From Prorocentrum cordatum (lineage: Eukaryota > Sar > Dinophyceae > Prorocentrales > Prorocentraceae), in the NCBI GenBank assembly GCA_963575745.1, contig CAUYUJ010020525.1, forward strand, positions 58,501-122,500: a stretch of DNA of 64,000 nt, given 5' to 3'. The notes under the pieces are model-generated. The model saw nothing but the letters and a program-made list of their open reading frames with translations, searched no databases and was not told the DNA's origin. A program made the translations under genes and the position numbers. Below are positions 30,777 to 40,349 of this stretch, piece after piece (the first letter of the stretch is position 1; every line of letters starts with the position of its first letter).

Positions 30777-32693
30777 AGGGCCTTCGTCGCAGGAACTCAA
30801 CTCGTCTCGAAAGCTTGGTCGGGATGATGCTCAGAAGACGTTTGGAGGGGAGGTGATTGAAGGGGACATGAGGGGGGAAGGATGTGATGGGACGGGAGTG
30901 AAGTGCCTTTGGGCTATTTTGAGGCGATTTCGTTTAGAGTAGGAAAAAGAGATTTGGAGTGCGCGTAGGAAAGCAAGAAAGCATGTCTCCGGCGCACCGC
31001 TGGTTAATTTTTGGGTCGTCTTGAGCGCCTCGTGGGCCGTCTCGATGCTGTCTTGGATCGTCGTGGGGCTACATCTTGGGCCATGCCAGCGCTCTTTGTT
31101 GGGCCGTCTTTTTGGCTTCTGGAGAGGCTCCAGAGGCCCTGGGGATGCGGTCAGGAGCTCCAGCCTCCTCGGGCCCCCTCCCACCCGCCCACCCCCTGAA
31201 ACGGAATTGTGATCCCAGGCGAGAGGGGAAAAGGGGGCGGGGACAGCCAGATGGTTCACACACCTTTGCAACCCTCTGCTTGGGGCGCGCGTCGAGTGTC
31301 TCGGGGCTTTTGTGGGGGCCGTTTTGGAGCCGCCAGGGGCGTCTTGGAGCGAGATTTGAGGCGCATCGGCTCTTCGAGAACGACCTCTCGAGGGTCAGGA
31401 AGATGTAATTCGAAGTCTGTGGGAAATCGGTTGAAGTTCTCTTGGAACTGGATTTCGGCCCTCTACGGTACTTTTTGGAGGCAGTCTTGGAGCCTACAGG
31501 GACCTTGTCGGTGGTATCTCGGCGCTGCTTGGGAGCCTCTGGGCCGAAAGAAGCGTCCGATAGCAGAACAGGTGTGAACTCGAAACACGTTCAAGACCCC
31601 TGGGACATTGACGGAGTTGGACTCTGGAGGCCTTCCTGGGAAGCTGTTTAGGGCGCTCGTCGAGTGTTTTCGGGGCTTCCGAGGCCGTTTTTGAGCCGCC
31701 GTGAGCGTCGTGGAGCAAGAATTTGGGTCGTGTCGGAGCTCTCTTGGACAGACTACCGCGTGCTCGCGAAGGATTCCGCAGGGCCCACGGCAATGGCGGC
31801 ACCGCCCGCACAGCCAGTAGTGATTTCTGCGGATATTCTCAGTGTTCTTCGTGCATGCAGGGGGAAGCGGGCGAGAACCCACGTTTACAACCGGCGGGCA
31901 CCTGTCAAAATACTAGAAGACTGATTATCGAATGGCATTCGGCAGGTACATCCAGCCACCGTGCCTGGGTTGCGGGTCTGAGGCCACTCGGATGGCTGAT
32001 AGGGGTCTCGTGGGAGGCGTCTCGGGGGCGTCTTGGAGGCAGTTCTTGAACCTCTTGGGGGCCTTCCGGGGGCATCTTGGGGGCTTTTTGTGGCCCTCTC
32101 GGGGCCCCCCGGGGGCCTGCGGGGGGCTTTTTAGAGCAACTGGGGTGCGTTTCGCGGTCGAAGGCTCGAAGTGTGTGTTCGGGTTCCCCGTCTGGGCCCC
32201 CTCTTGGTGCTGGGCCGTCTTGGGGGCCTCTTAGGTCGTCTTGGAGCCCTCTTGGGAGCCTCCTGGTCCGTCTTGTGGCGATCTTGCAGACCTCTTTGGG
32301 CCGTCTTGGACGGTGGGAACGCCCAAGAGGCGAATGTACTAATCATATTCGTCTTCCAAAGGGATTGGTGCGATTTTTACTTTTGGAGGCCCTCTTGGAG
32401 CGCTTCTTGGGGGCTTCTTGGGGCGTCTTGGGGGCCTCATGGGCCGTTTGGAGGCAAGCTTAGATGGGCGTTTTGGATCGATCCTTTCGACGACCCGTGA
32501 TCCTCTTGGACCGTCGCGGGGGCTTCCCGGGCCCTCTTGACCCGTTTTGGGGCCCCATGTCCCACCATGATGCGTTCGGCCGGGCCCCGGAGGACTCGCC
32601 CCCTCTCCAAATCGACAAGGCCGGGCTCCCGGGGGAGGGTTGGGGAGGGGGAAGCATCCCACACGCCGATGAACCCAAAGGGGTCGGCGGATG

Positions 32694-33280
32694 CAAGGCA
32701 AGAAGTCAAGAGGGGGCAAGACGCCGAAGGGCAGTGGCATGACGCCGCTTGCTGGTACGATGGAGGGTTTCGCGGTGCCAGGGCAATTCGGCAAGCCAAC
32801 TCTGCCACTGACGACTGCAACCCCGTCAATGTCATCCACGACATTTTTCAGCGTTCTGCCGGCTGCATCCAGCGAGACGATGTTGGCTGTGCGAGGCGTG
32901 CCTCTGACGCTCACCCGACCAGAACTTGTTGAGTTCCTGAACGAAAATGTGGCCAAGCTCTTCGACTTCGCCTTCATACCCCCTGACGCGAGTTTCAGCG
33001 GCAACAAGGGCGTATTCTTCATCAACTTCAGAGACAAAGAGAAGACCGCCGAGTTCATCAAGGCCTTCCACGAGAAGAGTGTCGTCGAGGTTAAGCAGTT
33101 TGTTCCAGTTGAGGGTGGCTGGCCGAAGCTGCTGGTGGAGCCGGCCAAGCTGGGTATTGTGCAGGCCAACATCATCCGTTCACAAGCATCGCCTCCGCCA
33201 GGGGAAGAGGGTGTAGAACGCTCGAAGTGGCAGCCTCTTCTCTTTTCAGTGGATGGAGAGTCCTCAGCGTTCCCAACCAT
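32694..33280 (+). CDS. Multi-RRM protein exon: linker and RRM 2
   Basis: Linker (GKKSRGGKTPKGSGMTPL, MEGFAVPGQFG) and then a diverged Mei2-type RRM from 32,874. Key words are ETMLAVRGVPLTLTRPELV, LFDFAFIPPDASFSGNKG and VFFINFRDKEKTAEFIKAF, and it ends near QANIIR (33,180). A spacer SKWQPLLFSVDGESSAFPTI closes the module at 33,280. RRMs 2-5 share this form with each other more than with RRM 1, consistent with internal tandem duplication. The frame then enters a perfect palindrome (33,281-33,463) and would end out of frame; removing the palindrome restores the conserved linker. Confidence 0.85.
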
Positions 33281-33468
33281 TGATGGGCCTGTTTTCCACC
33301 ACCACCACCATAAGTTGGATGGGGGAGGAGGTGGAGGACGAGGAGGAGGAGGACGAAGAGGAGGAGGAGGAGGAGGAGGAGGCGGCGGCGGAGGAGGAGG
33401 AGGAGGAGGAGGACCACCTCCCCCTCCAACTTATGGTGGTGGTGGTGGAAAACAGGCCCATCAACCAT
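33281..33468 (+). mobile_element. Palindromic element acting as candidate intron (introner 1)
   Basis: A 183-bp element (33,281-33,463). Its first 39 bases, starting TGATGGGCCTGTTTTCCACC, are repeated exactly as the inverted right end. The flanks are ACCAT at 33,276-33,280 and 33,464-33,468, a 5-bp target-site duplication. The middle is a GGA tract. Removing element plus one ACCAT turns ..SSAFPT-IDGPVF.. into SSAFPT-IASEGKKRGDKTP. That matches the linkers after RRM 3 (SSAFPTISSEGKKKSDRTP) and RRM 4 (SSAFPTIAPEGRKKGDGTP). No GT/GC/GA..AG pair fits the cut. Confidence 0.85.
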
Positions 33469-33570
33469 CGCCTCGGAAGGCAAGAAGAGGGGCGACAAGA
33501 CGCCAACGCCTGGCCCGACGCCCAGCACCGGAGACCCAACTCCGCCCACGAGTGCAACAGGAAGTTCCAT
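33469..33570 (+). CDS. Multi-RRM protein exon: short linker exon
   Basis: 34 codons between two palindromic elements: ASEGKKRGDKTPTPGPTP followed by a Ser/Thr/Pro stretch ending ATGSS. Its reading frame is fixed only by homology to the linkers after RRMs 3 and 4. It is then joined to MVPGPFGPMMTATPSM after removal of the second palindrome. Confidence 0.75.
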
Positions 33571-33759
33571 TGATGGGCCTGCTTTCCACCACCACCACCA
33601 TAAGTTGAAGGGGGAGGGGGTGTTCCTCCTCCTCCTCCTCCTCCTCCTCCTCCTCCTCCTCCTGTTCGTCCTCCTCCTCCTCCTCCTCCTTGTCCTCCTC
33701 CTCCTTCCCCAATCCAACGTATGGTGGTGGTGGTGGTGGAAAACGGGCCCATCATTCAT
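33571..33759 (+). mobile_element. Palindromic element acting as candidate intron (introner 2)
   Basis: A second copy of the same family 102 bp downstream (element 33,571-33,754). Left end TGATGGGCCTGCTTTCCACC; the inverted right end differs at a few bases and by one CCA. The flanks TCCAT and TTCAT form a 4/5 matching target duplication. The centre is a CTC tract, i.e. opposite in strand to the GGA tract of copy 1. Removal of 189 bp joins GSS to MVPGPFGPMM; compare FMMPGPFGPMM in the next repeat. The uncut frame is also open here, so retention cannot be excluded from the sequence alone. Confidence 0.8.
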
Positions 33760-34637
33760 GGTGCCTGGGCCGTTTGGACCGATGATGACAGCGACGCCTT
33801 CGATGTCCTCCGCGACTTTGTCCAGCGTGCTGCCGTCGGCATCCAGCGAGACGATGCTGGCAATGCGGGGCGTCCCTGTGACGCTGGCGCGAGCACAACT
33901 GCTGACATTTCTCAACGAAGGCATGGCCAAACTCTTCGACTTCGTGTTCATGCCCCCCGATGCGAGCTTCAGTGCCAACAAGGGGGTGGTCTTCATCAAC
34001 TTTAGGGACCCGGAGAGGACCGCCGACTTCTGCAAAGCCTACCACGAAAAGAAGGTGGCCGACATCCCAGAGTTTGTCCCGGTCGAGGGCGGCTTTGAGA
34101 AGCTGCTGGTTGAGCCCGCCAACTTGGCCATCGTTCAGGCCAACATCATCCGCGTGCAGGCGCCGCCTTCGCCTGAGGAGCACGACCTGGACCGCTCGCG
34201 GTGGCAGCCGCTCCTCTTCGCGCCAGACGGGTCGTCCTCGGCGTTCCCGACCATCTCGTCCGAGGGGAAGAAAAAGAGCGACAGGACGCCGAAGAGCGAC
34301 AGGACGCCAACGCCAGTGGCCAAAGGTTATGGCCAAACGCCGCCAAGTGCAATGCACAGCTCCATGATGCTAGGCCCATTTGGGCCGATGCTGCCACTGA
34401 TGCCACCGATGATGGCTGCGACGTCTTCGGCATTCCCAGCCACTGCTTCCGAAGGCAAGAAGAGGGGCGACAAGACGCCGAAGCCCGGGCAGACCCCCAA
34501 GGACGGTGGCAATACGCCAATCACCGGCGCAGTGATGATGACAGCGACGCCCTCGATGCCCTCCGCGACACTGTCCAGCGTGCTGCCGTCGGCATCCAGC
34601 GAGACGATGTTGGCCGTGCGTGGTGTGCCTCCGCCAG
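33760..34637 (+). CDS. Multi-RRM protein exon: RRM 3 and start of RRM 4
   Basis: Linker VPGPFGPMMTATPSMSSATL, then RRM 3 from 33,848 (ETMLAMRGVPVTLARAQLL, LFDFVFMPPDASFSANKG, VVFINFRDPERTADFCKAY, ending near QANIIR at 34,150). Then DRSRWQPLLFAPDGSSSAF and a long Lys/Thr/Pro linker with an internal duplication of SAFP..SEGKK. RRM 4 starts at 34,601 with ETMLAVRGVP and is cut after PP. The missing part lies at 39,102. The joined text GVPPPVTVADFLAFLNE has the same length as GVPLTLTRPELVEFLNE of RRM 2, which supports the junction. Confidence 0.85.
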
Positions 34638-34847
34638 CTAGGCGTGCAGATCCGATGGCCTGCGGCAGGCCCAACCACCTCTGGATGGGCGACCGCACCC
34701 TGCAGGTCCATTCGTGTTGGCTGCTCGGCTGCTAGCTGCTGTCTGCTAGCCGCTGGCCGGCTCGGAGGATGACAGATCAATCGCAGTGAGTGCTGTCTAA
34801 TGGTGTCCGGAAGGCTCCAGCACAGCTTGCCGGTCACGCGTGGACGG

Positions 34848-35077
34848 CATCCAGGATTTGGACACCCGAAATGGGAACCGAAAAAATGGGTACAATGCCC
34901 AACAACAAATGTTGTCCCAAACCAACAGCGGCCGCTGTTGGGCAGGCGGCCTTCTGTCTCAAATGGAAACAGGCCGCGGCGGCGCGGACAGCGAATCCTG
35001 TTCAAAATGAACAGGAACTGCTGTTGGGCATTGTACCCATTCTTTCAGTGCCCATGTCGGGCGTCCAAACAGGATGG
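34848..35077. mobile_element. Palindromic element family 9 (ATGGGTACAATGCCC)
   Basis: A 230-bp inverted-repeat element. AATGGGTACAATGCCCAACA at 34,885 is exactly mirrored at 35,022-35,041, and the similarity extends outward about 35 bp more with mismatches (ggacacccgaaatggg / cccatgtcgggcgtcc). It is a single copy in this window. Confidence 0.75.
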
Positions 35078-35216
35078 CTCCCAGAGGAGACGAACATCGT
35101 TGATGCCAGTGCGGGGCCTCCTGAGCGCCCCTGTCGCCACGGATGGCTTCGCCCCGAAGTCCTCGACAGAACACGGCCCGGATGACGCCTGTGGGGCAGC
35201 GGTACCGGTATCTTTA

Positions 35217-35371
35217 AGTCGGGCCTGGCCCTCTACAGGGGGAATGTCCAAAAATAGTTTAGAAAATAATCAGGGGGGTGTTTTTGAACTTTTTTGGTCA
35301 TCCTTTGAATATGTTTTGAGTTTATTTTTATTTCGGCCAAAGTCCCCCCTGTAGGGGGGCAGGCCCGACCT
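35217..35371. mobile_element. MITE family 1, copy with 9-bp flanking repeat
   Basis: Left AAGTCGGGCCTGGCCCTCTA, right CCTGTAGGGGGGCAGGCCCG followed by ACCT. CGGTATCTT is found on both sides (35,206-35,214 and 35,374-35,382). This is the best target-site duplication of this family and argues for true transposition with a duplication of about 9 bp. Confidence 0.85.
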
Positions 35372-35560
35372 CACGGTATCTTCGTGCTTCCCCAGTTTCA
35401 CTGCCGTTGCTGGCCGCGCCAGCGCGCTCGGGGCGGAACTCTTCCGTAGCCGAGCGCCCTCTGCTCCCCGCCCCTCTTCTGCGGTCGCCCTGCCTGCCTT
35501 GCTCCCGAATCCCCCGACCCCCTCGGGCATTGAAAAATTCACGACGGGTGTTTTTTGTGT

Positions 35561-35561
<1 letters not shown>

Positions 35562-35588
<27 letters not shown>
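35562..35588. repeat. TA dinucleotide tract
   Basis: About 13 TA units in intron C. Not taken as a promoter. Confidence 0.9.
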
Positions 35589-35591
<3 letters not shown>

Positions 35592-35594
35592 GGC

Positions 35595-35740
35595 CTCCGG
35601 GGTCCCTTACCGGCCCTCGGGACCGTCAGAAAACGACTCAGGATGAAAAACCGGTCCCGGGGAATGGGTCGAGACCTCCAGGGGTCGACGTAGTGAAAAC
35701 ATCATGATGTCGGGGGTCTGGGTCAGTGCTTGCACTGAAG
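35595..35740 (+). repeat. Dispersed repeat family 12, plus-strand copy
   Basis: ggcctccggggtcccttacc, actcaggatgaaaaaccggt, gggtcgagacctccaggggt and catgatgtcgggggtctggg are inverted relatives of 3,827-4,360. A close copy lies at 52,320-52,500. Confidence 0.7.
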
Positions 35741-35744
35741 GGGT

Positions 35745-35938
35745 CCTAGCGAAAATCGAAAGCTTTGGCGGAAGTGTCCCGCCGATTTTCGTGGCCGGCT
35801 AGGTTCTCGGGTTCCCGGTTCCGGGTTTCCGGTTTCCTGGTTATTGGTTCCGGGCCGATTTCGGTGGGTTCCAGGTTCCCAGGTTCCCGGTGGATCTCTT
35901 TATCGATCACAAGATCCACTGATTCGGTTTTTTTCTCT
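35745..35938 (-). repeat. Dispersed repeat family 7, copy 2 (inverted)
   Basis: The reverse complement aligns along its length with 16,320-16,535 (gatccaccgggaacctggga, aaatcggcccggaaccaata). The minus-strand frame SVDLVIDKEIHREPGNLEP parallels SVDGLIDREIDREPGTPES of copy 1. Confidence 0.65.
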
Positions 35939-36257
35939 GGTGTGATTCCTTCCTCATGCGTGCTGGCCAGTTCGCTCTTCGGTTGCCCCGAATCGCTTCC
36001 CGCTGGTGCAGTATGCCTCTGCCTCGCCGCCGGCGTAAAATTGTGTTCCCCCCGTTTCCTCCGAGAGGGGGCCACGTGCGAACCCGACCCCTGCCCCCCA
36101 CGACTTCTGAGGGGGAGGGCGGGGCTCACTTCGCTCTGGAGCTCCCGAACGAAGCGAACCCCCACTCTCCCCCTCAGAAACTGGAGGGGCGGGCAAGGGG
36201 CGGCTGGCGGCACCCCGGCGAAGACGCCCAAGGCTGGGCACGGCGGGCGCCGGGAAA

Positions 36258-36262
36258 CCTGG

Positions 36263-36294
<32 letters not shown>

Positions 36295-36335
36295 GGAGGA
36301 GGAGGGGGAGGAGGAGGAGGTGGAGGATCGCATGT
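36258..36335. repeat. GGA microsatellite
   Basis: GGAGGAAGAGGAGG repeats within intron C. Confidence 0.85.
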
Positions 36336-36543
36336 GTCCCCCTATCCGAGCTCACCTTTGGGGGCTCGGCCTCGGTAGGACCCCTTTGGGGAGAGTGCGG
36401 GAGGCAGCGCCGCGAGGCTGCAACGGGGCCTGGCCGCAGCGCTGCATGGCTGTTGCGGTGGTGCCTGGCGGCTTTCCTTGGAAACTCACTGTGCTCACTG
36501 GGGGTGCGTCGTGGCCCTCGGGGGCCGCCTTGTCGCTTTTTAC

Positions 36544-36605
36544 CTAACAGCGAAGACTGATAGGTTTCTAGTTACCTAACAGCGAAGACTGATAGGTTTC
36601 TAGTT
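36544..36605. repeat. Exact 32-bp tandem duplication
   Basis: taacagcgaagactgatagg followed by tttctagtt(acc) occurs twice in a row, immediately before the 1-kb tandem block. Part of it (cgctgttagg, inverted) recurs at the end of each block unit. Confidence 0.8.
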
Positions 36606-38735
36606 GACTCAAAAGAGCTCACAGATCACTCCACAGGGGGGTCCGGGCAGGCGTTGGGAGTTGCCGGCCGGGCCTGTGCCGGGCTCGTTTTTCACAAACA
36701 GTCACACACTTCGTGCTCGTCGACCTCTCAGAACCCCATTCCCAGGCCACATTCTGAATAACCGGATGCAACAGTCAAACACTTGGTGCTCCTTGACCTC
36801 CCAGAACGCCATTCCCGGGCCACATTCGGAATGGCCGGACGCAACAGTCATACAATTCCTCATATTTGACACCCCAGAATTCCATTCCCGGGCCACATTC
36901 TGAATGCCCGGAGCCAACTGTAGGCCACTTCGTGCTCTTCGACTTCCCAGAACTCCATTCCCGGGCCACATTTTGAATGCCCGGAGCCAACTGTAGGCCA
37001 CTTCGTGGTCTTCGAGTTCCCAGAACTCCATTCCCGGGCCACATTTTGAATGCCCGGAGCCAACTGTAGGCCACTTCGTGCTCTTCGAGTTCCCAGAACT
37101 CCATTCCCGGGCCACATTTTGGATGCCCGGAGCCAACTGTAGGCCACTTCGTGGTCTTCGAGTTCCCAGAACTCCATTCCCGGGCCAGATTTTGGATGCC
37201 CGGAGCCAACTGTAGGCCACTTCGTGGTCTTCGAGTTCCCAGAACTCCATTCCTGGGCATGATTTGAATGCCCGGAGCCAACTGTAGGCCACTTCGTGTT
37301 CTTCGAGTTCCCAGAATTACATTCCCGGGCCACATTTTGAATGCTGAGGCAGGCTGAGGCTGAGGCTGAGGCAGGCTGATGCTGAGGCAGGCTGAGGCTG
37401 AGGCTGAGGCTGATGCAGGCTGAGGCTGAGGCAGGCTGAGGCTGAGGCCGAGGCTGAAGGCAGACTGAGGCTGAGGCTGAAGCAGGCTGAGGCTGAGGCT
37501 GAGGCAGGCTGAGGCTGAGGCAGGCTGAGGCTGAGGCTGAGGCAGGCTGAGGCTGAGGCTGTGTCTGTGACTGCCGTTGCCACTGCGACTGTCATCGCGA
37601 ATGCGACTACGACTGCGAGAACAGCACAATTCTACAACTGGATTCTCATCTGAATCTTAAGGGGAATGCTTCCAGATATGCTCCTACACATCGCTGTTAG
37701 GTTGCTTTGCCGGGATAATTGATTCAAAAGAGCTCACAGATCACTCCACAGGGGGGTCCGGGCAGGCGTTGGGAGTTGCCGGCCGGGCCTGTGCCGGGCT
37801 CGTTTTTCACCAACAGTCACACACTTCGTGCTCGTCGACCTCTCAGAACCCCATTCCCAGGCCACATTCTGAATAACCGGATGCAACAGTCACACACTTC
37901 GTGCTCTTCGAGTTCCCAGAACTCCATTCCCGGGCCACATTTTGAATGCCCGGAGCCAACTGTAGGCCACTTCGTGCTCTTCGAGTTCCCAGAACTCCAT
38001 TCCCGGGCCACATTTTGGATGCCCGGAGCCAACTGTAGGCCACTTCGTGCTCTTCGATTTCCCAGAACTCCATTCCCGGGCCACATTTTGGATGCCCGGA
38101 GCCAACTGTAGGCCACTTCGTGCTCTTCAAGTTCCCAGAACTCCATTCCTGGGCATGATTTTGAATGCCCGGAGCCAACTGTAGGCCACTTCGTGTTCTT
38201 CGAGTTCCCAGAACTCCATTCCCGGGCCACATTTTGAATGCTGAGGCAGGCTGATGCTGCGGCCGAGGCAGGCTGAGGCTGAGGCAGGCTGAGGCTGAGG
38301 CCGAGGCTGAAGGCAGACTGAGGCTGAGGCTGAAGCAGGCTGAGGCTGAGGCTGAGGCAGGCTGAGGCTGAGGCTGAGGCAGGCTGATGCTGAGGCAGGC
38401 TGAGGCTGAGGCTGAGGCTGATGCAGGCTGAGGCTGAGGCAGGCTGAGGCTGAGGCCGAGGCTGAAGGCAGACTGAGGCTGAGGCTGAAGCAGGCTGAGG
38501 CTGAGGCTGAGGCAGGCTGAGGCTGAGGCAGGCTGAGGCTGAGGCTGAGGCAGGCTGAGGCTGAGGCTGTGACTGCGACTGCCGTTGCCGCTGCGACTGT
38601 CATCGCGAATGCGACTACGATTGCAAGAACAGCAGAACTCTACAGCTGGATTCTCACCTGAATCTTAAGGGGAATGCTTCCAGGTATGCTTCTACACATC
38701 GCTGTTAGGTTGCTTTGCCGGGATAATTTAGAAGC
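36605..38735. repeat. Two tandem ~1.0-1.1-kb units with nested 73-bp and GCTGAG repeats
   Basis: Units 36,605-37,719 and 37,720-38,735 both open with tgattcaaaagagctcacag-type text. Each contains a 73-bp satellite (cggagccaactgtaggccac phrase; eight versus five full copies), then a GCTGAG/GCAGGCTGAG hexamer-decamer tract (37,340-37,562 and 38,239-38,566). Both close with gggataatt. Open frames on the minus strand (repeats of WSSGNSK or PQPQPAS type) are repeat translation. Confidence 0.9.
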
Positions 38736-39101
38736 TGCGTCAGGCCCCTCGCCTGGAAGCGACATACAAGGAAGCAGGCCACATGCGCGTTGTCTGGGTA
38801 TTGGGCCTCGCCGGGCTTTGCTGGATGGTGATCTGGAGGGTTCGTGGGGCCGTTGGGAGCCCCTACGGGGCGACTTGTGCTTTCTGGAAGGTCAATGCCT
38901 CTTGTGAGGCTGGTGTTGGGGCCCTCGGGTGTCGAGGCTGTCTTGGAGCTCTCCAGGGGCAGCTTCGGAAGTGTTGAATTCCTGAGTGGCGCTCACGGGA
39001 ATATGGAGGGAGGGAGGGAGAGAGGGAGGGGAGTCTTTCAAAGAGCAGAGCTCCTGCCAGAAAGCCGAATTCAGCTCCTGCTACGTCCCAGCGTGCCCCA
39101 G

Positions 39102-40349
39102 TCACGGTGGCGGATTTCCTGGCGTTCCTCAACGAGCACGTCCCGAAACTATTCGACTTTGTTTTCCTGGTCCCTGATGTGGATTTCAGAGAAAACAAAG
39201 GGGTATGCTTCATCAACTTTAGGGACAAGGAGAAGTCCGCCGATTTCGTCAAGGCTTTTCACGAGAAGAACGTCGCCGATGTCAAACAGTTTGTTCCGAT
39301 TGAAGGTGGTTGGCCGAAGTTGTTGGTGGACGCGGCCAAGATTGGCATTGTGCAGGCCAACATCCTTCGCGCGCAGGCACCGCCACCGCCCGAGGAGGCT
39401 GCTGTAGACCGCTCGGTGTGGCAGCCCCTCCTCTTTGGACCAAGCGGGGAGTCCTCAGCGTTCCCGACCATTGCTCCCGAGGGCAGGAAGAAGGGCGACG
39501 GGACGCCGAAGCCGGAGCGGAAGACGCCCAGGGAAGGTGGCAGCCCGCCCCTCGTGGGCGCGATGGATGGCTTCATGATGCCTGGGCCGTTTGGGCCGAT
39601 GATGGCAGCGACGCCATCGGTGTCCAGGAAAGCCAGCGGCGACAGGACGTCCGCGCGCAGGGGCGGCGGCATGACGCCGCTCGGAGGCGGAATGGAAGGC
39701 TTCATGATGCCTCCGCCGTTCGCACCGGTGATGCCGCAGGCGGTGGCGAAGCCACAAGCGGTGCCTTCCACGCCGCTATCCAGCATCATGCCGTCTGCAT
39801 CTGGCGAGACAATGTTGTTCGTGGGAGGCGTGCCTCTGGCCATGGAGCGCGCAGAACTCGTGTCGCTGCTCACTGAGAAGTACGCCAGGGCTTTCGACTT
39901 CATCTTCCTGCCCCCTGGCCCAGAGTTCTCGGGCAACAAGGGCATCTTCTTTATCAACTTCAGGCTGAAAGAGTACATAGATGATTTCCGCAAGGCCTTC
40001 CAAGAGAAGAGCGTGGCGGAATGTTTCCCAACGTTCGCTCCACACGAGGGCGACGAGAAGAAGCTGTGCTCGGTGAGGCCCGCCAACCTCGACATCGTCG
40101 AGAGCATCATCTGCCGCCTGCAGACCTCGCCCCCGCCAGCACAGCGGGGCGTGGACCGCACGCAGTGGCAGCCGCTCCTCTTCTCGCCGGACGGGGAGCA
40201 CCTGACCTTCCCGCTGCTCGTCTCCCCCGGCGCGCGCGGCTCGAGGACCCCCAAGGCCGCCAGGACCCCGACGGCCGCCGGGACGCCCCAGGCGGCGGCC
40301 ACGGCCGCGGACGCCCCGCCCGGGCCGGCGCGGGCGGAAGGCCGGCCAC
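39102..40349 (+). CDS. Multi-RRM protein exon: rest of RRM 4 and RRM 5
   Basis: RRM 4 continues with VTVADFLAFLNEHVPKLFDF, FRENKGVCFINFRDKEKS and QANILR, then RSVWQPLLFGPSGESSAFPT. A linker with two MDGFMMPGPFGPMM-type words follows, then RRM 5 from 39,806 (ETMLFVGGVPLAMERAELV, AFDFIFLPPGPEFSGNKG, IFFINFRLKEYIDDFRKAF). RRM 5 is the most diverged (SIICRLQ instead of ANIIR). After QWQPLLFSPDGE the C-terminal tail is Ala/Pro/Arg/Thr-rich. The exon ends at 40,349, where a TA-flanked MITE is inserted. Confidence 0.85.

Larger units (their letters stand above)
27933..32693 (+). other. Intron B of the multi-RRM gene (4,761 nt)
   Basis: Flanked by GGATG at both edges; the length is a multiple of three. 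The 5' edge GATTC..GCTTCGCG (27,932-27,948) and the 3' edge aacccaaaggggtcggcgg (32,672-32,690) repeat those of intron A. The inside is mostly CTTGGGGGCC minisatellite (28.17-29.05, 29.58-30.26, 31.01-31.70 and 31.96-32.54 kb) plus one inverted-repeat element (29.23-29.46 kb). No additional convincing exon was found. Confidence 0.6.
34638..39101 (+). other. Intron C of the multi-RRM gene (4,464 nt)
   Basis: Splits RRM 4 after GVPPP. CCAG is present at both edges (34,634-34,637 and 39,098-39,101). The 3' edge ends in AG, while the 5' edge (ctaggc or gctagg) is not GT/GC/GA in the phase that works. It contains a palindromic element, a MITE family 1 copy with its own TSD, a TA tract, a family 7 repeat and a pair of 1-kb tandem repeats. 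Confidence 0.7.

Noticed and set aside
35560-35590. TA tract as a promoter TATA region
   Set aside because: It is a pure dinucleotide microsatellite in the middle of intron C. Dinoflagellates generally lack canonical TATA boxes.
36702-38603. Minus-strand frames with WSSGNSK and PQPQPASAS repeats, resembling a secreted repeat protein
   Set aside because: They are produced by the 73-bp satellite and GCTGAG repeats. Equally long frames exist in the other phases, and they lie inside intron C.
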